Shown piece after piece: positions 35,546 to 47,048 of a DNA stretch of 64,000 nt; within the stretch, counting starts at the first letter, position 1, and each line of letters opens with the position of its first letter. The notes beneath the pieces were generated by a model. That model was not told the DNA's origin. It made no database searches and was given only the letters and a program-made list of their open reading frames with translations. A program made the position numbers and the translations under genes. This DNA is from Dipteronia dyeriana (Eukaryota > Streptophyta > Magnoliopsida > Sapindales > Sapindaceae), in assembly GCA_032871835.1 (NCBI GenBank), contig CM065296.1, forward strand, positions 55,457,288-55,521,287, written 5' to 3'.

Positions 35546-36129
35546 TCAACTTTACCTTCTTTCTCTTCTCTGTATTCAATTGTTTCAACAAAAAAAAAAG
35601 CGTTTGATCAAATCCGTTACCAAAAAAAAAAAAAAAAAAGTACCAAAAGCTTACTTGTGTCCACTTGATCAAGGTCGGTAAAAAAAAAATACGTTTGATC
35701 AAATTCGGTACCAAAAAAAAAAAAAGAGTACCAAAAGCTTGCTTGTGTCCACTTAATCAACTATTGGGTCGTGTAGTTGAACCTATATCAACTATTTCTA
35801 TTCATTATCTTGATTTAGTGCATTGATATTCAAAAAAAAAAAAATTAATAGCTAAAGAATTTTGTCTTCATTATTCTTGTCCTTTTGCTTAGTTACTTCT
35901 ATTTTTCTTGCACTTCTTGTGAGTGTCCATATAAGTCAAAAAAAGAAGAAGAAGGAAGAACTGAAAGAGTTAACAAAGAGTGGAAAAAGGCAAGAGTGTG
36001 TGAGCTCATCAGAGGATAAAAGCCAAAGAATTGAGTGAAAACACGAGTGTGAGTGCCACCATCTTTGAGAGTAAACACGTGAGGGAGTGTTTGTGAGGCT
36101 TACTAATTTCTTTTGCTTTGCAGGTTTCA
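35546..36129 (+). other. Leader of I (plus strand) with a two-fold repeat
   Basis: A roughly 91-bp unit (CGTTTGATCAAATyCGkTACC, A-run, CCAAAAGCTTnCTTGTGTCC) is repeated at 35601 and 35692. The block GTGTAGTTGAACCTATATCA (about 35770) is also found reversed in every H unit, so both leaders are homologous. TTTCTTTTGCTTTGCAG just before the gag Met looks like a splice acceptor; this is only a visual match. Confidence 0.6.
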
Positions 36130-36132
36130 AAT

Positions 36133-36700
36133 ATGTCACGTGATAAAAGTAGAGACTTATCTGATGATGCACCAGAAACGATAGATCTTAATTTTTTGTA
36201 TAAAGCCATACAAAAAAACATGGAGCGGATGGAGATTAAGATTGGTGAGGTGCATGATAGGATAGATAAGGTGGAGTCTAGTTCACAAAGGGTGCAACCA
36301 ATTAGGGTTCCTAATGTGGAACGAAGAGAAAGAAACCCACCTAGGGACGATTATGAAGATGATTATGGGAATGACATAGAGGAGGGTGATCGCATGTCCA
36401 ATGTGGGTACAGGTAGATTGAGGCGTGAAATGGGAGGTAGAGGAGTTAGGTATAGGAATAGAGAAGATAGGTATGGGTATAGAGTAGATAGGTATGGAGA
36501 GAGGGCTGATAATAATTAGGGTAGTATAAAGGTGAAAATCCCAACGTTCCAAGGTAAAACTGATCCCGAAGCTTATTTAGAGTGGGAGAAAAGAATAGAA
36601 TTGGTATTTGACTGCCATAACTATTCTGAATTAAAGAAGGTAAAGTTGGCTGCCATAGAATTTACTGATTATGCTATCGTTTGGTGGGATCAATTGATTG
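36133..36700 (+). pseudogene. Gag N-terminal part in insertion I
   Basis: Starts MSRDKSRDLSDDAPETIDLN with a charged, probably helical segment (NMERMEIKIGEVHDRIDKVE), then an Arg-rich stretch and a stop at 36517-36519. The same frame continues GSIKVKIPTFQGKTDPEAYL, EWEKRIELVFDCHNYSEL and DYAIVWWDQL, matching G's gag but not identical. It then jumps to LTR sequence. It represents a longer relative of the H units. Confidence 0.8.
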
Positions 36701-36956
36701 TGAGTAGAAGACTTGAATTGAATAAAAATTGTGAGAGTTCATCTCTTATTTTTTTGAAAACTGAACTTATCACTCACATCTTCTTCTTGTTCTTGAGTGT
36801 GACGTCTTCAACTTCTTGATACCGTTGGTTCTTACCTCCTTATAGGTAACGGGTCGCGGCTTGATAACGTTCTTGTTTATAAACTTGGTTAGAAAACGAT
36901 CCTTCGTTACCATATATTGGTTCCGGGTCTCATTGCTCTTGGTGAGGTTCATATCA
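36609..36956 (+). repeat. Right arm of the foldback in I
   Basis: Gag scrap followed by the R-U5 part of the LTR in plus orientation, ending ATATCA at 36956. Reverse complement of 35199-35545. The 60-codon minus-strand ORF here (36770-36952) mirrors that at 35203-35385. Confidence 0.85.
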
Positions 36957-37410
36957 ATAATGGATTGAACCGGTACATAACTTCAAATGGTGAATGGTTT
37001 GTTGTAGCATGCACACTTCGATTATAAGCAAACTCTACATGTGGCAAACATTCCTCCCAATTCTTCAAATTCCTTTGAATTATGGCCCTCAAAAGCATTG
37101 ATAAAGTTCTGTTTACCACATCTGTTTGTCCATCTGTTTGTGGATGACAAGTGGTTGAATGCAGAAGCATTGTACCAAACATTCTCCAAATCGTTTTCCA
37201 AAAGTGGCTAAGGAACTTCACATATCTATTACTCACAACTGTCCTTGAAATTCCGTGTAACCTCACAATTTCTCTGAAGAACAGCCCTGCAACAAATGTT
37301 GCAACATCTGTTTTGTGGCAAGGAATGAAATACGCCATCTTGCTGAACCTGTCAACAACAACAAAAATAGAATCTCTCCCCCCCTTTTGACCTAGGTAAT
37401 CCCAAGACAA
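36957..37410 (-). pseudogene. G integrase core, copy 1
   Basis: The frame reads [40 protein letters not shown], then [18 protein letters not shown] and [20 protein letters not shown]. In copy 2 the second and third catalytic positions read SDRD and GQTEVV; here they are SNRY and GQTDVV, so Asp and Glu are both lost. It ends at insertion I after FNPLLI. A seven-base G run (minus strand, near 37379) shifts this frame relative to upstream pol in both copies. Confidence 0.85.
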
Positions 37411-39154
37411 AGTCTATTGATATATCAACCCAAGGCTCACTAGGTATAGGAAGAGGAGTATACAGCCTACGAGACATTACTTTAGATTTAGCTCGTTTGC
37501 AAGTAATGCATCTCTCACATATTCTCTCAACGTCTCTTTTCATGTGTGGCCAAAAGAAATGATCACTTAACACACCCAAAGTAAAATGCCCTATTAACCC
37601 ACCAATATGTGCCTCTCTCACAAGCAATTCTCTCATTGAACATCTAGGAACACACAGCTTGTTTTCTTTGAAAAGAAAACCATCATGCCTAAAGAACTTG
37701 TCAAAACCCCATTGCTCACATGCCCTATAAACATTAGCAAAATCAAAGTCAGAATTGTATAAGTCTTTAATGTACTCAAAACCTAATAATTTTGCATCAA
37801 GTTTAGAAATTAGAGCATACCTTCTAGAAAGAGCATCGGTAACCACATTCTCCTTACCTTGTTTGTACTTGATGATGTATGGAAATGATTCAATAAACTC
37901 CACCCATTTTGCATGCCTACGGCTTAGCTTTCCTTGTCCTTTGAGATATTTCAAGGACTCATGATTGGTGTGTATAATGAATTGCAAAGGTTCTGAACTA
38001 TGTTTACGTTTACGCAAGTTAAAAGCATCATCTTGTTCTTTAGCCCACCTAAATCCCACATTCTTTTTGATGCATTTAGTTAATGGTGCAGCTATGGTAG
38101 AAAAATCCTTAATAAATCTCCTATAAAAGCTAGCAAGACCTTGAAAACTCCTTACATTACTAACACAAGTGGGTTTCGGCCACTCCCTAATTACTTTCAT
38201 TTTTTCTTGATCAACATGTATTCCTTTATCATTAGCAACATAACCAAGAAAAGTAAGTTCATTAGTGCAAAAAATGCATTTCATTAGATTAGCATATAAC
38301 TTTTCTTTTCTAAGCACATCAAAAACAACCTTTAAATGTGTTACATGCTTGTCTAAATTTTTGCTATACACAAGTATATCATCAAAATAAACTACTACAA
38401 ACTTTCCAATGTAAGCATGCAAAACATGGTTCATCAATCTCATAAAAGTACTAGGTGCGTTAGTTAGGCCAAAAGGCATTACTAACCATTCAGATAGACC
38501 ATGTTTAGTTTTGAAAGCGGTTTTCCATTCATCACCCTCATGCATTCTTATTTGATGATATCCAGATTTCAAATAAATCTTTGAAAACACACAAGAACAA
38601 TGCAATTCATCCAACATAACATCTAACCTAGGGATAGGATGTCTATACTTTACCGTGATTTTGTTGATTGCTTGACAATCAATGTACATTCTAAAAGAGC
38701 CATCCTTTTTAGGTACCAATAAAACAGGAACCGCACATGGACTCATTCTTTCACGTACATATCCCTTTTCCATAAGCTCACTTACTTACTTTTGGATTTC
38801 CTTGGTCTCTTCGGGGTTGCATCTATATGCTGGCCTATTTGGTATGCTTACACCCGGAATTAAATCAATTTGATATTCAATTCCTCTAATTGGTGGCAAA
38901 CCAATAGGAACATCTTCGGGAATGAGATCCTCATTTTTCTGTAAAAGATCAACAATAACACTAGGCAAACTCTTGTTAATTTCATTAGAAACAATTAAAA
39001 CATCCTTGTTCATAAGTACAAGTAAGGGCTGTCTCATGGTTAATGCTTTCTTCACATCACACATTTTTGCATAAACACTTATTTTTCTTTCACTCAAGCC
39101 TTCCTTGTTTTCTCTCCCATTGTGTTTCCCATTGCTCTCATTTTTACCACCCAA
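37352..39154 (-). pseudogene. G reverse transcriptase / RNase H / integrase zinc region, copy 1
   Basis: Begins in PR-RT linker text (GLPPIRGIEYQIDLIPGVSI), has a stop after EIQK, then [22 protein letters not shown] core: [40 protein letters not shown], and the catalytic [15 protein letters not shown]. RNase H is cut: [10 protein letters not shown] joins [14 protein letters not shown], losing about 70 codons at a GCAAAGGT microhomology near 37985. TDALSRR remains. The integrase zinc finger follows ([21 protein letters not shown]), with a few codons missing near 37583. The frame is lost at the G run. Confidence 0.85.
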
Positions 39155-39702
39155 CTCACCTTTTTTTTCTCTCTTTCTTGCTCCCTTCCCAAAGTTTTAG
39201 CTAATGAAGATTCAAGCTCTTCATATTGCTGTTTTATGCGCATCTGTTCTTCAAAAATTATCTTTGGAGGCAAAGATCCAAGTTGGTATTTCTGTCTCTC
39301 CATGATCAAAGAATAACGATTCTTAAACCCATCATGCATTACCCTTCGATCATATTGCCATGGTCTCCCTAATAACATGTGACCAGCATACATAGGTACC
39401 ACATAACACCAAACATCATCCTTATATCTACCAATTGAAAAAGAAATTAACACTTACCGATTTACCTTCACAACACCACTATCATTCAACCATTGTAACT
39501 TGTATGGTTTTGCATGTTTAATAGTAGGTAATTTCAGTTTCTCTATAAGCAAGGTACTTGCCACATTTGTACAACTTCCACTATCAACAATCACATTACC
39601 CAACTTGTTAGCAATCAAACAATGAGTATGAAACAAATTTTCAAGTTGCTCACCATGTTCATTATTTTTACTTTGCAAATTAAGTGTGCGTTGTACAACC
39701 AA
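39094..39702 (-). pseudogene. G protease, copy 1
   Basis: CLIANKLGNVIVDSGSCTNV carries the D-S-G aspartic-protease site; KLQWLNDSGVVKVNR is followed by a TAA, then VLISFSIGRYKDDVW, AGHMLLGRPWQYDRRV. The family role is polyprotein processing. The stop after KVNR and another between gag and protease (MPH then TAA) are also present in copy 2. Confidence 0.85.
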
Positions 39703-39741
39703 ATTTTCTCCACTAGAATACTCTACATCACTAGCATCTTC

Positions 39742-40791
39742 TTAATGTGGCATGTCATCTTCATCCTCTCTCTCACTTTCTGATTCAACTGTCCCATCCC
39801 TCATGATCATTACCCTTTTATTAGGACATTCACTTGCCACATGACCATGTCTAAGGCACTTAAAACACTTAATGCCTCTAGTTTGATTAGGTTGATTCTC
39901 ACCTCTATCCTTGCTGTCTATTTCATTTTTGCTTTTAGTTTCACCAATTTTAGGCCTTATAATGGGTTTATCATCCTTTTTACTCCAATTCGGTTTCCAA
40001 GAAGAAGAAGAACCCGAATAAGGTTTTGAATCATACCTGATGCCTTTTCTTTTGAGTTGCCTTTCAATCTTCATGGCCACACCCACCATGTCCTCAATCT
40101 CCACATAATGTTGTAACTCCACAAGATCAGCAATATTCTTGTTTAACCCACTCAAAAACCGAGCCATGGTGGCTTCACGGTCCTCCTCCATATTAGCCTT
40201 TATCATGGCTATCTCTATTTCCTTGTGATATTCTTCTACACTCATGGAACCTTGTGTCAAAGTTTGTAATCGTTGACACAAATCCCTATAGTAATGGCTA
40301 GGGACAAATCTCCTCGTCATGATTTGTTTCATCTCCAACCAAGTCTCTACGAGTCTTTCACAATTTCTACGCCTGTCTTTACACAATTGATCCCACCAAA
40401 CAATAGCATAATCACAAAATTCGACAGCAGCTAATTTTACCTTTTTCTCTTCGTAGTAGTTATGACATTCAAAGATCAACTCCACTTTTTATTCCCATTC
40501 CAAATTGGCATCCAGATTGTTCTTCCCTTGAAAAGGTGGAATTTTCATTTTAATGCTGCCTATGTTTTTGTCCACACCATCAAAACGTCCTCTTCTAGCT
40601 TGTCTTCTAGGATTAACGTCTAGACCAATGATGGTAGCTTGGCCATCATCCGTGTCTTCTCCACCATCATATACATTATTGACAAAGGCTGGTTGTCTTC
40701 CACGTCGTGGTTCTCTTTGCAGTCGAGTAATTGTTTCATCATGTCTTTCTAGACGATCTCCTACATCTCCCATCACTTTGAACATATGTTC
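39742..40791 (-). pseudogene. G gag, copy 1
   Basis: It opens at the inverted-LTR junction as EHMFKVMGDVGDRLERHDET. An Arg-rich part follows, then GSIKMKIPPFQGKNNLDA and a stop (TAA at 40486-40488) just after LEWE. The retrotrans_gag core continues: ELIFECHNYYEEKKVKLAAV, YAIVWWDQLCKDRRRNCERL, FVPSHYYRDLCQRLQTLTQG, EEDREATMARFLSGLNKNIA. A C-x2-C-x4-H-x4-C knuckle (CFKCLRHGHVASEC) is intact. It packages RNA in the capsid. In copy 2 the same codon is a stop but TGA, so the break predates the duplication. Confidence 0.9.
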
Positions 40792-41605
40792 TGATGAGGA
40801 CCAGCCAGTTGATCACAATTCAGCTAAGGTTGGAAAAGATCTAGATCCTTTAACCATTCATGGAGGACCAATGACAAGAGCTAAAGCTAAAAGGATGAAA
40901 GAAGCCTTAACTTGTTTAATGGAAAGCATTTGAAGGAGCAAGCTAGTCAAGATTTGGTCAAGGTTCTAAGGATGCAAGAAGAGTATAAAATGGTTAACAT
41001 GTTTCAAACAAGTCCAAATCCCGAAGACAAGAGTCCAGCCTTGTTAGAATGAAGTATTCTAGCCTATCTTGAAGAATAAAAGGCCATTCAACCATGTTGG
41101 GTTTTGTGGGCCTATTTTATAATTAGTTTGGGTTTAATTATGTTGGGTTTTGTGGGCTTATTTTCTGATTAGTTTGGGTTTTAATTGTGTTGGGTTTTGC
41201 GGGCTTATTTTATGAATAGTTTGGGTTTTTGTGTTGGGTTTTATTTTGTTAAGTGTGAGTTCATGTGTTCTTTGATTAGGTATAAGGAGTTACAAAGGAT
41301 GACTACTTTATAGCCATTATTCATGGTCTAAATGTCATTTCGTGGGAGGTTACACATTTAATGAGCAGTTATATTTGTTTTGTATTGTCCTTGGCCTTTG
41401 TTCTATATAAACAAGACTGTTTTTTCTAAGTAAGGGCAGAGATTTGAGTAATATAAGCTTATTTGAGCACTTTGTGAGTGTTTTGTTTTTAAGTTCTTGC
41501 ATGAACTTTGGAACTTATCAAGCTTATTCAGCTTGTGGCGTTCAACAACATCAAAATCTTTGTTTTGCCTTTAAACTTATCAAACTTCATAGTTTGTGGC
41601 ATTAT
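40792..41605 (+). repeat. Inverted right LTR of G, first part (copy 1)
   Basis: Starts exactly at the LTR terminus TGATGAGGACC and runs through SDEDQPVDHNSAKVGKDLDP coding text and GTTGGGTTTTGTGGGC repeats to TTTGTGGCATTAT, where the array begins. Orientation is opposite to the LTR at 32643-33654. Confidence 0.85.
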
Positions 41606-42751
41606 TGATATGAACCGCACCAAGAGCAGTGAGACCCGGAACCAATATATGGTAACGAAAGATCGTTTTCTAATCAAGTTTTTAAACAAGAATATTATCG
41701 GACCGCGACCTGTTATCTATATGCAGATAAGAACCAACGGTATCAAGAAAATTGTAGACGCCACACTCAAGAATAAGAAAGAAGGTGAGTGATAAGTCAA
41801 GGTTTGAACGCCACAAGGTATGACCTTGATAAGTTCATAAGTTCTATGAAGAACCTAAGAGAAAATTCTCTCAAATTTATTTCTATTCAAAATCTATTCT
41901 TAAATTACATCAATTGGTCCATTTTATACTAAAAATATCTAAGACCTAAAAGGGAATAAATATTAGGAAATTAATGCCTTACAATCATGAAAATAAATGC
42001 AAACAAATTTAGGAAATAAATAAATAAATACTAAACTAGCAACTATTGACTTGCTTCCTAATTGGAAAGCTAAATCTGGAAACAAATCAGCATTTTAATT
42101 TGGGAAACAAATCAACTATAATTCCTTGGAAATTAAAAGGAAATAAATAGCCAAAGTTGACTATTCTCCTAGCTTGTACCACATGCCCAAGTCTTCCTTA
42201 TTTGGCCCAATCCATTGTCTTGATGACATTAATTAAGGCTTGGTCTTCCTGTTAGCCGAATTTGAACTTTAACAACTCAGAATCAACCCATCAATAAATG
42301 CTTCATTGATCCTATTGCTTTCATGTAATTGACCCAACTGGAATATGCAATGGATCCTTTGGTGACGCTTCTTGATTCTCATCATTCCCCCTCTCTTCAA
42401 AAGGATTCATCCTCAAATCTTTTCCATAATGTTGTTGATAGTCTGAACCATGAAATATGGTTCCCCTCTTTTATCTTTGTTTGATGAATCACTTTTGAAA
42501 GACATATTATTTGTTTGTTACATCAATGCTTGGAATCAAGAAAAGAAAAAGAAATAGTTGATATAAGTTCAACTACACAACCTAAAAAAAATGTACTATT
42601 TTTTGTTGGATCTTTTTTTTTTTATAACGAAACTAATCAATTTCTTTTTTTTTTTGTAAAAAATCTGATTTTTTTTATCAAATAGAAAAATAGAAGAAGA
42701 AGAACAATGATAGATTAAACCTGATTTAGAAGCCTAAGCTCTGATACCAAC
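41606..42751 (-). repeat. Array unit S1-1
   Basis: LTR 41606-42384 plus internal region. First array unit after the G LTR in duplication copy 1. The flank ATTAT corresponds to GTTAT in copy 2. Confidence 0.85.
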
Positions 42752-43897
42752 TGATATGAACCTCGCCAAGAGCAGTGAGACCCAGAACAAATATATGGTA
42801 ACGAAAGATCGTTTTCTAATCAAGTTTTTAAACAAGAATATTATCGGACCGCGACCTGTTATCTATATGGAGATAAGAACCAACGGTATCAAGAAAATTG
42901 TAGATGCCACACTCAAGAATAAGAAAGAAGGTGAGTGATAAGTCAAGGTTTGAACGCCAAAGGGTATAACCTTGATAAGTTCACAAGTTCTATGAAGAAC
43001 CAAAGAGAAAATTCTCTAAAATTTATTTCTATTAAAAATCTATCCTCAAATTACATCAATTGGTCCATTTTATATTAAAAATATCTAAGACCTAAAAGGG
43101 AATAAATATTAGGAAATTAATGCCTTACAATCATGAAAATAATTGCAAACAAATTTAGGAAATAAATAAATAAATACTAAACTAGCAACTATTGACTTGC
43201 TTCCTAATTGGAAAGCTAAATCTTGATACAAATCAGCCCTTTAATTTGGGAAACAAATCAACTATACTTCCTTGGAAATTAAAAGGAAATAAATAAGCCA
43301 AAGTTGACTATTCTCCTAGCTTGTACCACATGCCCAAGTCTTCCTTATTCGGCCCAATCCATTGTCTTGATGACATTAATTAAGGCTTGGTATTCATGTT
43401 AGCCGAATTTGGACTTTAACAACTCAGAATCAGCCCATCAATAAATGCTTCTTTGATCCTATTGCTTTCATGTAATTGGCCCAACTGTAATATGCAATGG
43501 ATCCTTTGGTGACGCTTCTTGATTCTCATCATTCCCCCTCTCTTCAAAAGGATTCGTCCTCGAATCTTCACCATAATGTTGTTGATAGTCTGAACCATGA
43601 AATATGGTTCCCCTCTTTTATCTTTGTTTGATGAATCACTTTTGAAAGACATATTATTTTTTTGTTATATCAATTCTTGGAATCAAGAAAAGAAAAAGAA
43701 ATAGTTAATATAAGTTCAACTACACAACCTAAAAAAAATGTACTATTTTTTGTTGGATCTTTTTTTTTTATAATGAAACTAAGCAAACTTTTTTTTTTTG
43801 TAAAAAATCTGATTTTTTTTTTATCAAATAGAAAAATAGAAGAAGAAGAACAATGATAGATTAAACCTGATTTAGAAGCCTAAGCTCTGATACCAAC
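42752..43897 (-). repeat. Array unit S1-2
   Basis: LTR 42752-43531 plus internal 43532-43897. It retains the 78-codon minus-strand ORF (43416-43652) that starts at the gag Met and ends in the LTR. Confidence 0.85.
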
Positions 43898-44952
43898 TGA
43901 TATGAACCTCACCAAGAGCAGTGAGACCCGGAACCAATATATGGTAACGAAAGATCGTTTTCTAATCAAGTTTTTAAACAAGAATATTATCGGACCACGA
44001 CCCGTTATCTATATGAAGATAAGAACCAACGGTATCAAGAAAATTGTAGACTCCACACTCAAGAATAAGAAAGAAAGTGAGTGATAAGTCAAGGTTTGAA
44101 CGCCACAAGGTATGACCTTGATAAGTTCACAAGTTCTATGAAGAACCAAAGAGAAAATTCTCTCAAATTTATTTCTATTCAAAATCTATCCTCAAATTAC
44201 ATCAATTGGTCCATTTTATACTAAAAATATCTAAGACCTAAAAGGGAATAAATATTAGGAAATTAATGCTTTACAATCATGAAAATAAATGCAAACAAAT
44301 TTAGGAAATAAATAAATAAATAAATACTAAACTAGCAACTATTGACTTGCTTCCTAATTGGAAAGCTAAATCTGGAAACAAATCAGCCATTTAATTTGGG
44401 AAACAAATCAACTATAATTCCTTGGAAATTAAAAGGAAATAAATCAGCCAAAGTTGACTATTCTCCTAGCTTGTACCATATGCCCAAGTCTTCCTTATTC
44501 GGCCCAATCCATTGTCTTGATGACATTAATTAAGGCTTGGTCTTCATGTTAGCCGAATTTGGACTTTAACAACTCAGAATCAGCCCATCAATAAATGCTT
44601 CTTTGATCCTATTGCTTTCATGTAATTGGCCCAACTGGAATATGCAATGGATCCTTTGGTGACGCTTCATGATTCTCATCATTCCCCCTCTCTTCAAAAG
44701 GATTCGTCCTCGAATCTTCATCATAATGTTGTTGATAGTCTGAACCATGAAATATGGTTCCCCTCTTTTATCTTTGTTTGATGAATCACTTTTGAAAGAT
44801 AGATTATTTTTTTTTATATCATTGCTTGGAATCAAGAAAAGAAAAAGAAATAGTTGATATAAGTTCAACTACACAACCTAAAAAAAATGTACTATTTTTT
44901 GTTGGATCTTTTTTTTTTATAACGAAACTAATCAAACTTTTTTTTTTGTAAA
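43898..44952 (-). repeat. Array unit S1-3, truncated
   Basis: Complete LTR, but the internal part stops at TTTTTTTTTGTAA. The last ~95 bp, including the PBS, are missing. It is joined directly to the start of duplication copy 2. Confidence 0.85.
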
Positions 44953-44961
44953 TTCATATCA

Positions 44962-45415
44962 ATAATGGATTGAACCCGTACACAACTTCAAATGGTGAAT
45001 GGTTTGTTGTAGCATGCACACTTCGATTATATGCAAACTCCACATGTGGCAAACATTCCTCCCAATTCTTCAAATTCCTTTGAATTATGGCCCTCAAAAG
45101 CATTGATAAAGTTCTGTTTACAACCTCTGTTTGTCCATCTGTTTGTGGATGACAAGTGGTTGAATGCAGAAGCTTTGTACCAAACATTCTCCAAATCGTT
45201 TTCCAAAAGTGGCTAAGGAACTTCACATCTCTATCACTCACAATTGTCCTTGGAATTCCGTGTAACCTCATAATTTCTCTGAAGAACAGCCCTGTAACAA
45301 ATGTTGCAACATCTGTTTTGTGGCAAGGAATGAAATGCGCCATCTTGCTGAACCTGTCAATAACAACAAAAATAGAATCTCTCCCCCCCTTTTGACCTAG
45401 GTAATCCCAAGACAA
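44962..45415 (-). pseudogene. G integrase core, copy 2
   Basis: [38 protein letters not shown] and [18 protein letters not shown] keep all visible catalytic positions of the gypsy D-D-E core. It ends after VYGFNPLLI, at ATTCATATCAA, so the C-terminal third is absent from this copy. Confidence 0.85.
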
Positions 45416-46860
45416 AGTCTATTGATATATCGACCCAAGGCTCACTAGGTATAGGAAGAGGAGTACACAGCCTACGAGGCATTACTTTAGATTTAGCTCG
45501 TTTTCAAGTAATGCATCTCTCACATATTCTCTCAACGTCACTTTTCATGTGTGACCAAAATAAATGATCACTTAACACACCCAAAGTCTTTTTAACTCCA
45601 AAATGCCCCATTAACCCACCACTATGTGCCTCTCTCACAAGCAATTCTCTCATTGAAAATCTATGAACACACAGCTTGTTTTCTTTGAAAAGAAAACCAT
45701 CATACCTAAAGAACTTGTCAAAACCCCATTGCTCACATGCCCCATAAACATTAGCAAAATCAAAGTCAGAATTGTATAAGTCTTTAATGTACTCAAAACC
45801 CAATAATTTTGCATCAAGTTTAGAAATTAGAGCATACCTTCTAGAAAGAGCATCGGTAACCACATTCTCCTTACCTTGTTTGTACTTGATGATGTATGGA
45901 AATGATTCAATAAACTCCACCCATTTTGCATGCCTACGGCTTAGCTTTCCTTGTCCTTTGAGATATTTCAAGGACTCATGATTGGTGTGTATAATGAACT
46001 CCTTGTACCAAAGATAGTGCTGCCATGTCTTTAACACTCTCACCAAGGCATAAAACTCCTTATCATACGTCGGATAGTTAAGACTTACTCCACTTAGCTT
46101 CTCACTAAAGAATGCAATGGGTTTGCCCTCTTGCATTAAGACTCCTCCAATACCTATTCCACTTGCATCACATTCAATCTCAAAAGTTTTAGAAAAGTTA
46201 GGCAAAGCAAGCAAAGGTGCTGAACTATGTTTGTGTTTAAGCAAGTTAAAAGCATCATCTTGTTCTTTAGCCCACCTAAATCCCACATTCTTTTTGATGC
46301 ATTTAGTTAATGGTGCAGCTATGGTAGAAAAATCCTTAATAAATCCCCTATAAAAGCTAGCAAGACCCTAAAAACTCCTTACATTACTAACACAAGTGGG
46401 TTTCGGCCACTCCCTAATTACTTTCATTTTTTCTTGATCAACATGTATTCCTTTATCATTAGCAACATAACCAAGAAAAGTAAGTTCATTAGTGCAAAAA
46501 ATGCATTTCTTTAGATTAGCATATAACTTTTCTTTTCTAAGCACATCAAAAACAGCCTTTAAATGTGTTACATGCTTGTCTAAATTTTTGCTATACACAA
46601 GTATATCATCAAAATAAACTACTACAAACTTTCCAATGTAAGCATGCAAAACATGGTTGATCAATCTCATAAAAGTACTAGGTGCGTTAGTTAGGCCAAA
46701 AGGCATTACTAACCATTCAGATAGACCATGTTTAGTTTTGAAAGCGGTTTTCCATTCATCACCCTCATGCATTCTTATTTGATGATATCCAGATTTCAAA
46801 TAAATCTTTGAAAACACACAAGAACCATGCAATTAATCCAACATATCATCTAACCTAGGG
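45416..46860 (-). pseudogene. G RT / RNase H / integrase zinc region, copy 2
   Basis: RT core as in copy 1 ([55 protein letters not shown]). A stop near 46367 separates it from a complete RNase [72 protein letters not shown]. The zinc finger has [17 protein letters not shown], then CERCIT and a stop where Cys is expected. The RT start has a stop near LDELH. Confidence 0.85.
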
Positions 46861-47048
46861 ATAGGATGTCTATACTTTACCATGATTTTGTTGATTGCTC
46901 GACAATCAATGCACATTCTAAAAGAGCCATCCTTTTTAGGTACCAATAAAACAGGAACCGCACATGGACTCATGCTTTCACGTACATATCCCTTTTCCAT
47001 AAGCTCACTTACTTGCTTTTGGATTTCCTTGGTCTCTTCGGGGTTGCA

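Larger units (their letters stand above)
34075..36956. mobile_element. Insertion I: non-autonomous gypsy derivative with U5 ends on both sides
   Basis: It interrupts G's integrase between ...FNPL and SPMDLLPLP. The flanks are ATAAT on both sides (34070-34074, 36957-36961), an exact 5-bp duplication. It begins TGATATGAACC and ends GGTTCATATCA: both termini are the U5 end of one LTR family, pointing outward. Order: LTR(-) 34075-34855, pol-tail/leader(-) 34856-35198, partial LTR(-) from 35199, gag scrap(-), then leader(+), gag(+), partial LTR(+). The right portion is a foldback with arms 35199-35545 and 36609-36956. Confidence 0.85.
36949..44952. repeat. First copy of an 8-kb tandem duplication
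   Basis: Runs from TTCATATCAATAATGG at 36949 to the truncated array unit ending near 44950. It holds G integrase, RT, protease, gag, the inverted LTR and almost three array units. The second copy begins at 44953 with the same TTCATATCAATAATGG, fused to a T-run in the array unit. This copy lacks about 220 bp of RNase H present in the second. Confidence 0.85.

Noticed and set aside
34075..36956. PIF/Harbinger-type DNA transposon with TAA duplication and long inverted repeats
   Set aside because: The duplication is 5 bp (ATAAT), the ends are TG...CA, and a tRNA-Met PBS and a PPT lie inside, so it is LTR-retroelement derived.
40553..40933. 126-codon plus-strand ORF running from gag antisense into the LTR
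   Set aside because: Only the SDEDQPVDHNSAKVG part is real pol-tail text; the upstream part is antisense gag, joined by the inverted LTR boundary.
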